Below, in pieces: positions 45,993 to 57,410 of a DNA stretch of 64,000 nt. The position numbers and the translations under genes are program-made. Each line of letters starts with the position of its first letter. Position 1 is the first letter of the stretch. The notes below the pieces were generated by a model that had not been told where the DNA came from, ran no database searches, and worked only from the letters and a program-made list of their open reading frames with translations. Origin of the DNA: Aphrocallistes beatrix (taxonomy: Eukaryota; Porifera; Hexactinellida; Sceptrulophora; Aphrocallistidae); contig OY725505.1 in assembly GCA_963281255.1 (NCBI GenBank), forward strand, positions 806,001 to 870,000, written 5' to 3'.

Positions 45993-47114
45993 TCAATAGA
46001 CAAGATGAGACCGAATCGCCTGAATGAAAGGACGTCTTTGCTGAGTTCTCTCCTCCAGACTAGCTCTATAGCTCTCCATCAGAGGACGAGTTAGCCAATC
46101 ATTTACACGGCTGAGATTCCTTCTTCGAATAAACAATTTTGCCGCAATATTTACAAAAATAAAGAGATAACTAAAAAATAAGCAAATGTCCAAAACAAAA
46201 ATTGACCCACCGTATGTGTTATTGCAGATAAACTTTGTTATGTTCCAACATTTTGGGCAAAGAAGGATGAATTTCCTGGATAATCCGAATGAAATAGCTC
46301 CGAAATAAGAACTAGCTAAAAAGTCCATCGCAGAAAGTGAGAAATCAGAAGCGTAATGCAGTATTAACAGAAATATCCCGCAGTATGAGAAAATTTGAGC
46401 ATAAAAGAATCGATTAGCGACTCTATTTTTTTCCAAATAATCCCTTCGAGTAGAATGGTAAAGAGCTTCATCTCTTCTTCCTTTCAACAAGACATAGAAA
46501 GCACGAGAAGAAGAAATGTAGACACAAATATCAAACAAAACGATAAGCAGAAGGATAACGGGTAAAACTTTGGCGGTTTCTTTGAACCAGGACATGACTA
46601 ACATCATAACCAATCGGAATAATATGTACATAATGTATCTTCCCACCCAAATTCTATAAGGCAAATTAATGAAAGCCCTTCTTAACACTATTAGTAATAG
46701 ACAGCCTACAGGAATTACTAAACTCATTGGAATTTCACGCGAAAAAATTACTATCAACATGATTTTATCTGTTTTAGTCTCATTTCTAGTGCCCTCTTTC
46801 ACAGAATATTGGATTGGCACATTTATATCATCACTTAGGAACTGCCCAATTCCCCCCAAAACATTCGTTAAAATCTCTAACATCGTCAGTGCAATAACGA
46901 AGTTGTACACCATCGATTCTATTTTTAAATTTTTCTTCACTTTATCTAAATCCAAATCAAATATTGTAGAGTAAGGAACATTCTTAATTTGTATTCTAAC
47001 CTGATATTTCTTATAGAGGAAGTAAGACAGCACGGACAGAATTATAGCAAGATATGGAATCAACAGCACTGGGACGATCTCAAGAATAAGTTTGAATGTG
47101 TACCCGTTTCTCAT
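45993..47114 (-). CDS. Seven-transmembrane orphan receptor-like protein A
   Basis: 373 residues. I count seven hydrophobic segments: about 8-32, 66-90, 118-145, 160-178, 184-202, 242-262 and 312-336. With the short N-terminus outside, the basic segments KKYQVRIQIKNVPYS...KVKKNLK, RRAFINLPYR, LLKGRRDEALYHSTRRDYLEK and the tail RRRNLSRVNDWLTRP fall inside, following the positive-inside rule. An NET glycosylation site is in the first outer loop. No DRY, NPxxY or other standard GPCR motif, and no family I recognise. Both this gene and its neighbour have a pyrimidine tract and CAG directly before the ATG (ttttttcagATG), so an upstream exon may exist. Tandem duplicate of the gene at 47586. Confidence 0.7.
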   Translation of the reverse strand: MRNGYTFKLILEIVPVLLIPYLAIILSVLSYFLYKKYQVRIQIKNVPYSTIFDLDLDKVKKNLKIESMVYNFVIALTMLEILTNVLGGIGQFLSDDINVPIQYSVKEGTRNETKTDKIMLIVIFSREIPMSLVIPVGCLLLIVLRRAFINLPYRIWVGRYIMYILFRLVMMLVMSWFKETAKVLPVILLLIVLFDICVYISSSRAFYVLLKGRRDEALYHSTRRDYLEKNRVANRFFYAQIFSYCGIFLLILHYASDFSLSAMDFLASSYFGAISFGLSRKFILLCPKCWNITKFICNNTYGGSIFVLDICLFFSYLFIFVNIAAKLFIRRRNLSRVNDWLTRPLMESYRASLEERTQQRRPFIQAIRSHLVY

Positions 47115-47585
47115 CTGAAAAAATTAATTGAGCAATAAGATATATATTTGGATTTTATTATTTAACCTTATACACTTTGTATTTAGACACAATTTATACT
47201 AAATAGAAAATGCAAGGTAATATTTGAACTATCCACCTAGTGTGAAAAACCCTAGCGAGAATTCATACTTAAGTAGTAGATAATCAAACTTAGTATTATG
47301 TTTGATAATTTGAGCTCAATTAATAGCTGCTATGAATCATAGAATAAACAGATTGTAATGATATTTTAATTAAAGTAATCTCTAATAAGAAAGCATGTGA
47401 TTTATTACAAAATAAAATCTTATTCAGCTAAGTAAAGGATAAAGCTAAATCTCTTTCCATATTCTCTTTTTCCTGAAACAGTTATTCAGGGGTTTAGAGG
47501 AGAGGGATAAATGCAAGTTATTCTTAACTTCTTATCAAATCAAAATATAAAAGATTCAAAGCATAGTTTACAGTTATAATAATTC

Positions 47586-48704
47586 TCAATAGATAAGATG
47601 ACACCGAATCGCCTGAATGAAAGGACGTCTTTGCTGAGTTCTCTCCTCCAGACTAGCTCTATAGCTCTCCATCAGAGGACGAGTTAGCCAATCATTTACG
47701 TGATTGATTTTCTTTCTTCGAATGAATAGTTTTGCAAAACTACTAACAAGAACAACGAGATAAGTAAGAAATGAGTACACATTTAGAAAATTAATCGCAA
47801 CAATATTCAGATGGAAAAGCATACATTGTGCTATGTTCCAAAATCTATAGTTTTGGAAAAAGAAATCTCTAAATGATTCGGATGAAAATACTCCAGAAAG
47901 CAAGAGATTTGTTAGGCCAAAGTAGAAATTAGAGATGTAGTGTAGTAATAACAAAAATAATGCACAATGAGTGAATGTTTGTGTGTGATAGAATTGATTT
48001 GCAACCACCTTTTTCTCCAAATAATCCTTTCGAGAAGAATGGTAAAATGCTTCGTCTCTTCTTCCTTTCAACAAGACATAGAAAGCACGAGAAGAAGAAA
48101 TATATGTACGAATATCAATCAAAAAGAATGGCAAGAGTAGCATGTACAAAATGTGCTGCGTTTCAAGATAATTAGACAATACTAACATAATGATAACTCG
48201 AACTAAGATATACACACCATACCCCTTAACATAATTCCCATACGGTAAATTAATAAAAGCCCTCCTCAACACTATTAGAAATAGACAGATTACAGAGGGT
48301 ATTACACTCAATGGAATTTCTGACGTGAAACTTAATATCATCATGATGCTGTTGTTCTTTCTATAGCTAATTTGGTATTGCATTTCTGGTATAATAGACA
48401 AGAATATCACTCGAAGATCAATCGCTAGAAATTGGTTGACTAAGGAGAAAGCATTTGATAATATTTCAAATATTATCAGCACAATAATGAAAGTATACAC
48501 CATGGATTCTATTTTTAGATTTTTCTTCACTTTATCTAAATCCAAATCAAATATTGTAGAGTAAGGAACATTCTTAATTTGTATTCTAACCTGATATTTC
48601 TTATAGAGGAAGTAAGACAGCACAGGTAGAGTGACAGTAAGATATGGAATCAACAGTACTGGATATATATCAACAATAAGTTTGAATGTATATCCGTATC
48701 TCAT
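47586..48704 (-). CDS. Seven-transmembrane orphan receptor-like protein B
   Basis: 372 residues, same seven-segment layout as its neighbour, period about 1,590 bp. The predicted first inner loop (KKYQVRIQIKNVPYSTIFDL to KIESMVY) is identical, and the third inner loop (SSSRAFYVLLKGRRDEA) and the tail (NDWLTRPLMESYRASLEERT) are nearly so, also at DNA level. The outer loops and several helices are strongly diverged. The upstream flanks (47160-47520 versus 48770-49130) are homologous too, so promoters were duplicated with the genes. Ligand and partner unknown; chemosensory function is only a guess from the pattern. Confidence 0.7.
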   Translation of the reverse strand: MRYGYTFKLIVDIYPVLLIPYLTVTLPVLSYFLYKKYQVRIQIKNVPYSTIFDLDLDKVKKNLKIESMVYTFIIVLIIFEILSNAFSLVNQFLAIDLRVIFLSIIPEMQYQISYRKNNSIMMILSFTSEIPLSVIPSVICLFLIVLRRAFINLPYGNYVKGYGVYILVRVIIMLVLSNYLETQHILYMLLLPFFLIDIRTYISSSRAFYVLLKGRRDEAFYHSSRKDYLEKKVVANQFYHTQTFTHCALFLLLLHYISNFYFGLTNLLLSGVFSSESFRDFFFQNYRFWNIAQCMLFHLNIVAINFLNVYSFLTYLVVLVSSFAKLFIRRKKINHVNDWLTRPLMESYRASLEERTQQRRPFIQAIRCHLIY

Positions 48705-49295
48705 CTGAAAAATTTATTTATGAATAGAATCCAATTGAAATGTATCAGTTTAACTAACATTATGCAGTGTTGTATTTAAACACAATTTATGCTGATAGGA
48801 AATACAATGTTAAGATTTGAAATATCCACTTAGTGTAAATCTTGATAAACAAGAATGTAAAAGTGGATAGTTAGACTTACAAAGTATTATGCTTGATGAT
48901 TTGGGCTCTATTAATGGTCGTTATGACTCATAGAATAAACAGAAAACGATTGATTACACAGATTTCTCAATTATAATGATATATGAAAATAATCTCTAGT
49001 AAGAATAACGTGGTTTATTGCAAAACCTTATTCTTATTCAACTACGTAAAGGACAAAGGTGAATCTCTTTCCATTTCTATTTTTCTTGCAACAGTAATTC
49101 AGGGGTTTAGAAGAGAGGGATAGTATGCTGCTGTTTGCAATAGTTTAATTTTGATAATATACTTATTACTATTTTCATTTGCATAAAATGATTTATTTGA
49201 GATTGAAAAGTGAATATATATTCGAATTCTAAGCAGATATCCAACAATAAACTTATCACAAGGATGGCAGTTGTTGAGTTGTACTGACAATTTAA

Positions 49296-50184
49296 TCTTA
49301 TATATTAAAACGCTAGGATTTTGTTTTTTCGTTTGTCCCGAATTGATAGAGAATTGGAAAGTCGTAGAGATATGAAAATTGGCATGTAGGTGTCAAATTA
49401 TATTACTACGATTAAGTTCTAAGATCTAAGCGATTTTATCTTAAATGTATTATAGTGTATGGCAATAAAAAAGATTATCTGCATATTTTCACACCTTTAT
49501 ATACATATTTTCACACCATTTGATGAATTTTGAAAACAATGCTAGAGACTTGCTTCCAACGGGTGACATGGGGTTATCAGGGGTGTAGATTTCGAATATC
49601 ATATTTTCAGATCTATATGATAAATAATTTGTTTACTTTTGTTTACATTAGATACATAAAGTAAACAAATCTCAAAAATAGGCTAGAGACTTGCTTCCAA
49701 CGGTTGACATGGGGTTTTCAGGGGTGTAGATTTCGAATATCATATTTTCAGATCTATATGATAAATTATTTGTTTACCTTTGTTTACATTAGATACATAC
49801 AGTAAACAAATTACAAAATTAGGCTAGAGACTTGCTTCCAACGGGTGACATGGGGCTTTTAGGGGTGTAGATTTCGAATATCATATTTTCAGATCTATAT
49901 GATAAATAATTTGTTTACATTAGATACATAAAGTAAACAATTTACAAAAATAAGCTAGAGACTTGCTTCTAAAGGTTGACATAAGGTTTTTACGGGTATA
50001 GATTTCGAATATCATATTTTACGATCTATATGATAAATTATTCGTTAACTTTTTTTACAATATTTATATAAATAAAATATTCCCAAAATAGGTTAGATTG
50101 AATAACTTCAGGCGCCCGCAGGGCGACTCTTCGGATAGGAAGTGTCTGCAAGCCGCGCAGCGCAAGCAAGCGAAGCGCGCTTGT
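49296..50184 (+). mobile_element. Helentron-like family A, copy 3, with five internal units
   Basis: TCTTATATATTAAAACGC start; about four to five tandem ~140-bp units around CTTCCAACGG(T/G)TGACATG, TTTCGAATATCATATTTTC and GTTTAC; GC block ending AAGCGCGCTTGT. The best preserved family member. Confidence 0.7.
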
Positions 50185-50273
50185 AGTTGAATAAATTTCT
50201 AAGAATTACTACAACTAGAGACATTATATTAGTGCTTACAATTCAAATTAGCTTACTTTTCTCTGAAGTTATA

Positions 50274-50485
50274 CAGTACACCCTCGCTAATCCGAACAGC
50301 TCTGTGCCAATGATCGAAAAAATCGTTCGGATTAGTGAATTTGTTCCGATTAGTGAAATAGCACTAATTCAATGTGGTATTAACTATAAAAAATTTGAAT
50401 TGTTAGAATATTAAGGATAATAATTTGTTATAATTGCTTCTTTAATGAGGTTTCTCAATCTTATTAAATATATAATATTATAAAC
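50274..50485. mobile_element. pogo-like MITE, 3'-truncated copy of 23613-23891
   Basis: CAGTACACCCTCGCTAATCC onward, nearly identical to the complete copy until 'atataatattataaac', where a G-rich stretch (caggggggggct) begins. Confidence 0.75.
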
Positions 50486-50891
50486 TCAGGGGGGGGCTAA
50501 AAGCGAGCGAATGTAATGGGGGTTCTGGGGGGTAACCCCCCAGAAATTTTTTTAAACTTTAGGTGGTCAAATAACAATGTACAGCAATAGTAGCATACTC
50601 AAGTTTTCACCTCAATCGAATCTAAATGGAAACTCGAAGCTAATGTTGGAGTATTCGTCTCAAATAAAGGAATAATTGTTACACTTATGGATTAATCTAA
50701 ATCAGATCTGATGAAATCATTAAACACGGAATGATTAATTGAAGAAAGAAGTATCTTAGTAGATATCATTGGAATTGAGAAAATAAACTCATATAATTGA
50801 GGGCTAAAGTTCACAAATCTGGGAGGCTAGACCCAAATAGCTCCCCCGTAGATCAATTCGTAAAATTTTCAGGGGGGCCATGGCCCCCCTG

Positions 50892-50893
<2 letters not shown>

Positions 50894-50925
<32 letters not shown>

Positions 50926-51050
50926 TGTATGTATGTATGTATGTATGTATGTATGTATGTATGTATGTATGTATGTATGTATGTATGTATGTATGTATGT
51001 ATGTATGTATGTATGTATGTATGTATGAATGTATGTATGTATGTATGTCC
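50894..51050. repeat. (GTAT)n microsatellite
   Basis: About 38 tetranucleotide units with one interruption, preceded by TATATAT and followed by TGTCCGTACGCGCGGTA. The frames reading MYVCMYVC and HTYIHTYI on opposite strands are its translations. TATATA plus a microsatellite before TCCG resembles the 5' end of the Helentron-like families. Confidence 0.95.
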
Positions 51051-51171
51051 GTACGCGCGGTACTGCGAAATCTAACATCCCGAATTGTACCAAATTTCGC
51101 ATGTAGGATCTCTTTATGGTGTAGATATCAACATTTTTTCGCAAAATTTCATCACTTCCGGTTTTATGAGT

Positions 51172-51570
51172 ACAAGCGCGCTTCGCTTGCTTGCGCTGCG
51201 TGGCTGGCGGACACTTTGTGTCTGCCGGAGGCTCCCTTCGGTCGCCTGGGGTCACATTGTAGTTGTCATTTGAGTTATCATTTTTTGATTATACAAGTAG
51301 TTGTAGCATATGTGAGGTATGTTAGTATACATATTCTATTAAAACTTCAGCCTTTATGCTCAGCCAGTTATGCTCGAATAACTGTTGCTTAACTTTTAAA
51401 AATGTGACAAATGACGTCATAATTCCATGATGAGTCGACATTTTCGTCTGAGCTCAGAACTTACTGGAGCCATAGCAAAAACTCCCACATGCCAAAAATC
51501 AGCTTTCTGGGCTTGACAGTTTCTTCAATCAATTCGTTACATACATACATATATATAGAGAGAGATATTA
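51172..51570 (-). mobile_element. Helentron-like family B, fullest copy
   Basis: Read on the minus strand: TCTCTATATATATGTATG, 'aacgaattgattgaagaaac', GGCTCCAGTAAGTTCTGAG, GGAATTATGACGTCATTTG, ending in the GC block ...GCGAAGCGCGCTTGT at 51172. It defines the family's 5' end. Confidence 0.65.
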
Positions 51571-51579
51571 ATCGAGTTT

Positions 51580-52290
51580 AACAACTTCACTTTCCGTGGA
51601 GAGTGGCAATTGATGGTAAACAGGAAATATTTGCTTCAGAACAACAGAATAACTGTGTGAGTATTTGATGATTCTGGAAGGATTTTATCCAAATTTGGAG
51701 ATAGTGATGGAGACGAAAAAATGTTAGAACCTAGTACAGGTTTAGGTATTATTGGAGATGAATCAAGAATCCTAATTTCTAATTGTAAATTACTTAGTAA
51801 ATTGGATTACTAGTATATTCTTATCTATCAACTGAATGGATGCTTTCTGTCTTGAATTTAATGATCCACGTGGTCTTGCATGTGATGAATTCAATGTGGA
51901 GATATTTACATTTGTGATTGTCTCAATAATCGTATCCAAATACTTTCTAAAGAACTTCGATTCAAATCTCAGTTTGGTGCTGATGAACTCTAATGTCTTC
52001 GCGATGTGAAACTGTCTAAAGAATACATTTTTATTCTGGATCAGTCTAATCCTTGTATACATGTGTATGACTATAATTTTATTCAACAGAAGAGTGTCGT
52101 TTCTATGTAAAGGAGAAGGAATGCAAGTTGTTAACCCCTTGCTCTTTCATTCTTAAATTCTCAATTCGAATCGATTCACAAGATAAATATTTCAACACAT
52201 CCTATGGGAGTTGTGAACAATCAAAGAAGAGTGATAGTGGTCTGTGAAGCTGACAGAGATTGTCTTCAGATATTTTAGAATTATTCAATT
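51580..52290 (+). pseudogene. Decayed NHL-repeat gene
   Basis: GDIYICDCLNNRIQILSKEL, then after one TAA, VKLSKEYIFILDQSNPCIHV: the same blade pair as in the intact NHL genes (FIADCWNNRVQVLDSDL, and PFIHVFSY). Upstream pieces RVAIDGKQEIFA and CVSIFDDSGRIL are in other frames. Several stops and shifts. Confidence 0.7.
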
Positions 52291-52299
52291 TAAGATTTT

Positions 52300-53475
52300 A
52301 TTCTAAATATTTCTTCAATTGATTCAAACTCCAAATTACTTTTGTTGCATTATTTTATTTTCACATAACTCTACTATATACTAGATGTATGTTAAATTAA
52401 TCCTTTGAGGTAAATATTTTGATTTTTCTTTTCACAATTTTCTATATTTTTATCTACCTGAATTCGGTGGTACTTAAATATTAATGAAAAATGTATTGAA
52501 TATATTTCGTATCATGGAAATAAGTACTTTTATTCCTTCACTCTCAATCTGAAATCTGATACAATTGTGTTATTTAGGCTGTTTAACAGATCTTAGAGTA
52601 GTTGTGACTCGTGAGTGGTTTTCTTCTACACTCAGACTGTCCTTGTCCATACATTGTGAACAGAGGCGTAGCCAGGGTGCGGCATGTGGGGCCAAGGCCG
52701 CACATTGAAAATTCCTGCCGCATACCGCAGCTAAACATTTAGCAATACCCAAGGCCCATACTATTGGGGACTGATTACAATACAACATGGATATAATAAA
52801 AAAGTTTGGGGAAATGTTTGAAAGAAGAAGCCTAACCTATTAATTAATTACGTGTCCGGTTCCCGTATTTGAGATATGTATAAGTATGCTTTAAAGGTGT
52901 TTGTTACATATATTCAGAGCCAACTTCACAGAGCTTGTCGAGTGGATATTGTATGAGACCAGTATTTAGAGAACAGCTTGAATCACTGATCAGACAGAAA
53001 CGAGTAAAGGGTGTTAGAATAAAGGTGTAAGGGTCAATTTGTCTACCAACAAACTGGCAGAAGTTCCTTCGGGTCGATGAAAATAAATCGTAACTAGCAA
53101 ACTGGTAGTTACAACATATGGGCCCAATATATTGTCCACACAGCCGCAAGACACAAGTTTACTTGCCCAATGTAGCCATGAAGAATCGGGCACCCACATG
53201 CTTCTTCAAGCAGCTCAAAGGTCCTACCCATGTTCCATGCATGTACGGGTTGTGACACAGTGTCCTCATTTTCTAACAGAGAAAAAGACTTAGCTTGGGA
53301 CATTTGGAATGTCTATGATGACGTAACCACAGCATTTCAGGCAAAGTCCATTTTTAATTAAAATTGCTTTTTTTTCAATTATTTTCGCGGCTTACTTTAG
53401 ATTACATTAAATATTTTATGAGAATCAGCGCACTACCAAAAACACAAAATTGATATCATCATTTAACTTAATTAT
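52300..53475. other. Unassigned stretch with overlapping minus-strand frames
   Basis: A hAT-type end CAGAGGCGTAGCCAGGG at 52663 has no partner. Between 52904 and 53303 three overlapping minus frames look compositionally protein-like (HAWNMGRTFELLEEACGC, PILHGYIG), perhaps one frame-broken coding relic; I cannot assign a family. Confidence 0.3.
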
Positions 53476-54396
53476 CTAAAAAAGCGAGAATATTTGTAGA
53501 GGGAACTTCTTATTAAAAGAAGTACAAACAAGTTTAGTATTTTTGAATATCGCGATTCCAAGAGGCTTTGTGAATGTGTCAGATTGATAATGATCTTCCC
53601 CGATAGATTCGAGCAATTCACCTTGAAGAGAGAATACTTTGATATTATTAATATCACTAATAAGAATATTCTGACAGGCATCAATACAGAAGAACCTTGG
53701 CGACCCAACTTGCATCCCTTCTCCGCATGTCACAATGGATCCTATCTTCTCTCCTGAGAGTGTGAACATGTGCACACATGGATTATCCATGCAACTCAAT
53801 ACAAGGATTATGTTGTTCGAAAACTTTACATCTTGAGGACAAGTCAACGTTTGGTGCAGCAATGTTCCTTAAAAGACAAGGTCACAGCTTAGTATCTGGA
53901 GTCTATGGTTATGGCTATCAGCCACATAGATGCATTGGGTGGGAGATATAGCTAGTTGAGATGGGAAATATAATTCTTTTCTTCCTGAACCATACTTTCC
54001 CGCTCGACTAAGGATACGTTCCTGATGAAGGGAGAATTTGACAATAGCATGTAGTTTTTGATCAGTTATGTACAAAAATTCTTTATGAATTAAGATTCCA
54101 GATGGAGCGTCAAGATGTCTAATTGTGGATATATACTCCCCATATTCTGTAAATACAAGAATGCCTTTTCCAACATCTATTATATAGATATGTCCCGTTC
54201 TATTGTCTATTGCGACACTTGAGACAAGTTCTATATGAAATGTTTTATCATAATATGAATCATAATCTTCATAATCATAGAGATGTCTTTGTTGATACGT
54301 GCTAACAACTGTGAGGTGTTGAATTGTCTCATATTTCGAAAATATTTGACTAGGGATGGTCGGAAAATATTCAATTTCATGGATTTTAGCTTCCAT
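53476..54396 (-). pseudogene. NHL-repeat protein gene with one in-frame stop
   Basis: ATG 54396; 306 codons in a single frame interrupted by one TAA at 53866-53868. Before it are AIDNRTGHIYIIDVGKGI, SQLAISPTQCIYVADSHN and HRLQILSCDLVF; after it are LTCPQDVKFSNNIILVLS, PCVHMFTLSGEK, FCIDACQNILISD and KPLGIAI. In paralogues the same position is a blade residue between D-L and the next strand, and glutamine there (CAA) would give TAA by one transition. It may be a young pseudogene, an assembly error or a readthrough product (TAA followed by G). Otherwise the propeller is complete. Confidence 0.8.
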
Positions 54397-54539
54397 GCTG
54401 ATTACGTGTAATCAATTAAATTACTAAATGTAAAGAAGAAATAATAGAATATAAATAATATTTGGTAAACGATTTTGGGAATCAGTTAGAGTAGCTAATA
54501 GATGTAAAAAATAATTGATAACATAGGCTAAGACATGCC

Positions 54540-54945
54540 CATTGGCAACTCCAGAGGGGACCAGATGGGGCAATGGCCCCTCCAGATTTGCACGGGGGCC
54601 GAAATTTGTAACCGCGGCCCGCAAATAAATTATTCGGCCCGCAAGAAGCCTGCATAAATATTTTTGGCCCGTTTTATAAGTTACTAACTATAAACATAAT
54701 AAGTGAGTTTCTGCAAACACAAATAAGTGGAAACTAACAAAGTTCCATTTACGTAATTATTCCATAATTGGTACCTCGTGACAATTAAAAACATCGTCTC
54801 GGTTGTCATCGCGGAGAGTCCTGCCAAGATTTCCGGCCCGCGGATCCCGCAAACTATTATATTATTATATTCGGCCCACACGGCCCGCGGTCCGTGTGCA
54901 ACTCTGGGCCCCTCTCGATGGACTGGCCCCATCAGTCCACACGAT
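54540..54945. mobile_element. GC-rich palindromic MITE
   Basis: 'gatggggcaatggcccctcc' with 'gatttgcacgggggccg' at the left is mirrored at 54870-54940; GGCCCGC repeats inside. Exact ends and target site not resolved. Confidence 0.55.
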
Positions 54946-54959
54946 GTACCCTAAAGTTA

Positions 54960-56345
54960 AGTTGGCGTTGAGATCTCTGCATTTTTGTAGTCTCAGCAAA
55001 GTTCTTCATGACTGTTTTGCAGGTTGCCTTTGTGATGCTTTCTATCTCTTCCTGAATCTTTATTTTCAGTTCGCTGTGTCCTAACATATACCTTATCCTT
55101 CAGGAAACCTCAGAGGAAGGAATCTGGAGGCTAAGGTCCGGTGAATAAGGTGCCCACTCAAGATCGCATCTTCGGCTGATGATCCGCCTCTTGAAGTGAT
55201 TCTTTAACAATTGGAGGCTGATATTAGCCGTATGAGGAGTGGCAGTCATGCTATATATGGTCCCCCCCTACAGTTGGTCCGGCCGGACCATGTACAGCGC
55301 CATGGATGGTCCCCTTTCGCCATATAATGTCCCCCCTCGGACCATGCATGGCGCCATGTATGGTCCGACCGGACCATGTTCAGCGCCATGGACGGTCCCC
55401 TTTGTCATATAATATACTTTTCGACTATTCACGGCGTCGCAAATTCATTCCTAGCATGCCCCTTGCTTACCTACTTCATCATCACTGGTTGCCATTATAA
55501 AATACAAATTAAAAAACTCTCATATGTAACCAAATAAGGGTTTTTATATACATACCTACTCGACCTAATTATTGAACCAGAGAACAATATTGAATGATGT
55601 ATGAGTGAAGTGTTATATTATTATTTCTCTCTATTAAGGTTCTAAGCTTCATAAATTATTGTCACCAAATATTGGTTGGGCCTACCCCTATTTAATGTAT
55701 TGCTAAATAGATTGATTGAGACAATATACGTACTAAAGTAAAAGTGCAAATACAATGCTACGAGAGCACATTTCATGTAATATTAATAGGGGGTCCATCC
55801 ACGGCAAGGGGGGACCATCCACGGCTGCCGTGGATGATCCGGCCGGACCACTTACGGCGTGACAGCACCGTCCTGTTGAAACCGAAACCTACCAAGGTGT
55901 AGGAGTCTCCTGGAGCTCCTCCCCTGACCTTTATGCGCTCCGAGTTGATTGTTGTCACGGTACATACACGATCTCAAAAAAGAACGGTCCGACGATGCCT
56001 CTCACTGTATTGCTGCCCAAACTGTGACCTTAGCAGAGTGCAGAAGCTTATCTGTAGGACGCTGTGAACCCCAATACACGTTAGTTTTTGAGTCACCTGG
56101 TTATCCAAGTGGAAATGAGCCTCATCAGTCTTCCAAAGCAGCTCCAAGAAGGACTTCCAGTTTTCAATCTTCGACAGCAGAAGGTTAGCCATCTCCAATC
56201 TCTTATGCTTGTCAGCTTGGGTGAGAGTCTGGTGAGTCTGGATACGATAAGGAAACATTCCCAAGTTTTCTCGAGAACCCTCTGGAGGGTAGACCGAGAT
56301 AATCTCATAGCCTGTGATCTCTTCCGTATGGATCTCTTCGTTGAG
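54960..56345 (-). pseudogene. Mariner/Tc1-type transposase relic, split by an insertion
   Basis: Minus-strand order: NLGMFPYRIQTHQTLTQADK, KTDEAHFHLDNQV (first catalytic aspartate), KVTVWAAI, VTTINSERIKV, QQDGAV; then after the insertion TPHTANISLQLL, RRCDLEWAPYSPDLSL (second catalytic aspartate region) and a C-terminal KATCKTVMKNFAETTK. Several frameshifts. The SDEAHFHL-type family usually has CAGGGTG-like ends, matching the non-autonomous element at 4027. Confidence 0.8.
55257..55855. mobile_element. Foldback insertion within the mariner transposase
   Basis: GGTCCGGCCGGACCATG-type palindromes near both borders ('ggaccatgtacagcgccatgg' at the left, 'ccgtggatgatccggccgg' at the right) and AT-rich middle. 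It separates DGAV from TPHT in the transposase, so it is a later insertion. Confidence 0.6.
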
Positions 56346-56732
56346 CTATAGCTCCACTAAGTTCTGACCTCATACGAAAATGTAGACTCATCATGGAATT
56401 ATGACGTCATTATCACCGTTTTAATAATTAGAAATATCAAGTTTTCGACTTAACTCAGCCATTTTAGATTATACGTAGAAGGCTAAAATTTGATAGAATG
56501 TGTATTATCTCAAATATGATACAACTATCATCAAAAAATGATGTCTCATCATTCCGTATGTGACCTCATCATTACGCATCAAAATTGAAATTTGGTGATT
56601 TTTCGAGTGATATCGATTCTAATAGTAAGACTAATGTAGTATTTAGAAATGTTATCTACCCTATAATTAATCAATGTAAGCCTCAGCGCCCATAAGACAT
56701 CCGCGCAGCGCAAGCAAGCCAAGCGCGCTTGT
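56345..56732 (+). mobile_element. Helentron-like family B copy
   Basis: AGCTCCACTAAGTTCTGACC at the 5' side, GGAATTATGACGTCATTATC, shortened GC block ending AAGCGCGCTTGT. Confidence 0.6.
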
Positions 56733-57169
56733 ATGTATTCTTGTGAACCAACCCTACCCTTATCCAGGGAAATGAATTATGTTCCAGGGATCCAGGGATT
56801 TTGAGCTTTTAATTAACTAGCCTATAATAGTTTCCATTATTGTAAAATAGTTTATGGAATTTATTGAATAATTTTATGTTCACCTCATGATTTAGCAAGT
56901 CTTCAGGAATTCAGGAATCATTCCTGGATTACGAATTTCGAAAATTGCTCTAGAATTTTGATCAAGTGATTATTTAACGCGTTAGATGAGTTTATATATG
57001 ATGTACCTAGTTTACTTGTCCATTTTGAAATCTTTAATAATATAGTTCGGCTTTTATTTAAAATCCAGGAAATTCCCTGGATCGCGAATTTCAAAATTTA
57101 AGTTGATTGATTCATGCTAATTTAGTCATCTTAAAAATATAATAACATCCAGGGATTTCACTCCTAAAA

Positions 57170-57399
57170 TAGGGAGTATCTTCAAACGGTTGACATGGGA
57201 TTTTTAGGGATGTAGATTTCGAATTATTTTTATTATGGGGACCTCACATTTCTTCTCCAGTTCTGATTTCATGATTCACCGTAGATGAATAACGTTTTTT
57301 AGTTGTGAATTATAAAACAATCAACCTCGCTTAGATAGAACGTAGGGCGACTCTGCGGAGACGCAGTATCCGCAAGCCGAGCAAGCGAAGCGCGCTTGT
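57170..57399 (+). mobile_element. Helentron-like family A, 3' part
   Basis: One degraded internal unit (AAACGGTTGACATGGG) followed by the GC block ending AAGCGCGCTTGT; the segment 'ccagttctgatttcatgat' is shared with copy 2 at 44.5 kb. Confidence 0.55.
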
Positions 57400-57410
57400 A
57401 TATGTCATGG

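Noticed and set aside
50797-51392. Frames encoding MYVC and HTYI tandem repeats on opposite strands
   Set aside because: Translation of the (GTAT)n microsatellite; open in every frame because the unit contains no stop codon in those frames.
52904-53303. Possible gene on the minus strand
   Set aside because: Three overlapping frames without a family match or splice logic; kept only as an unassigned stretch.
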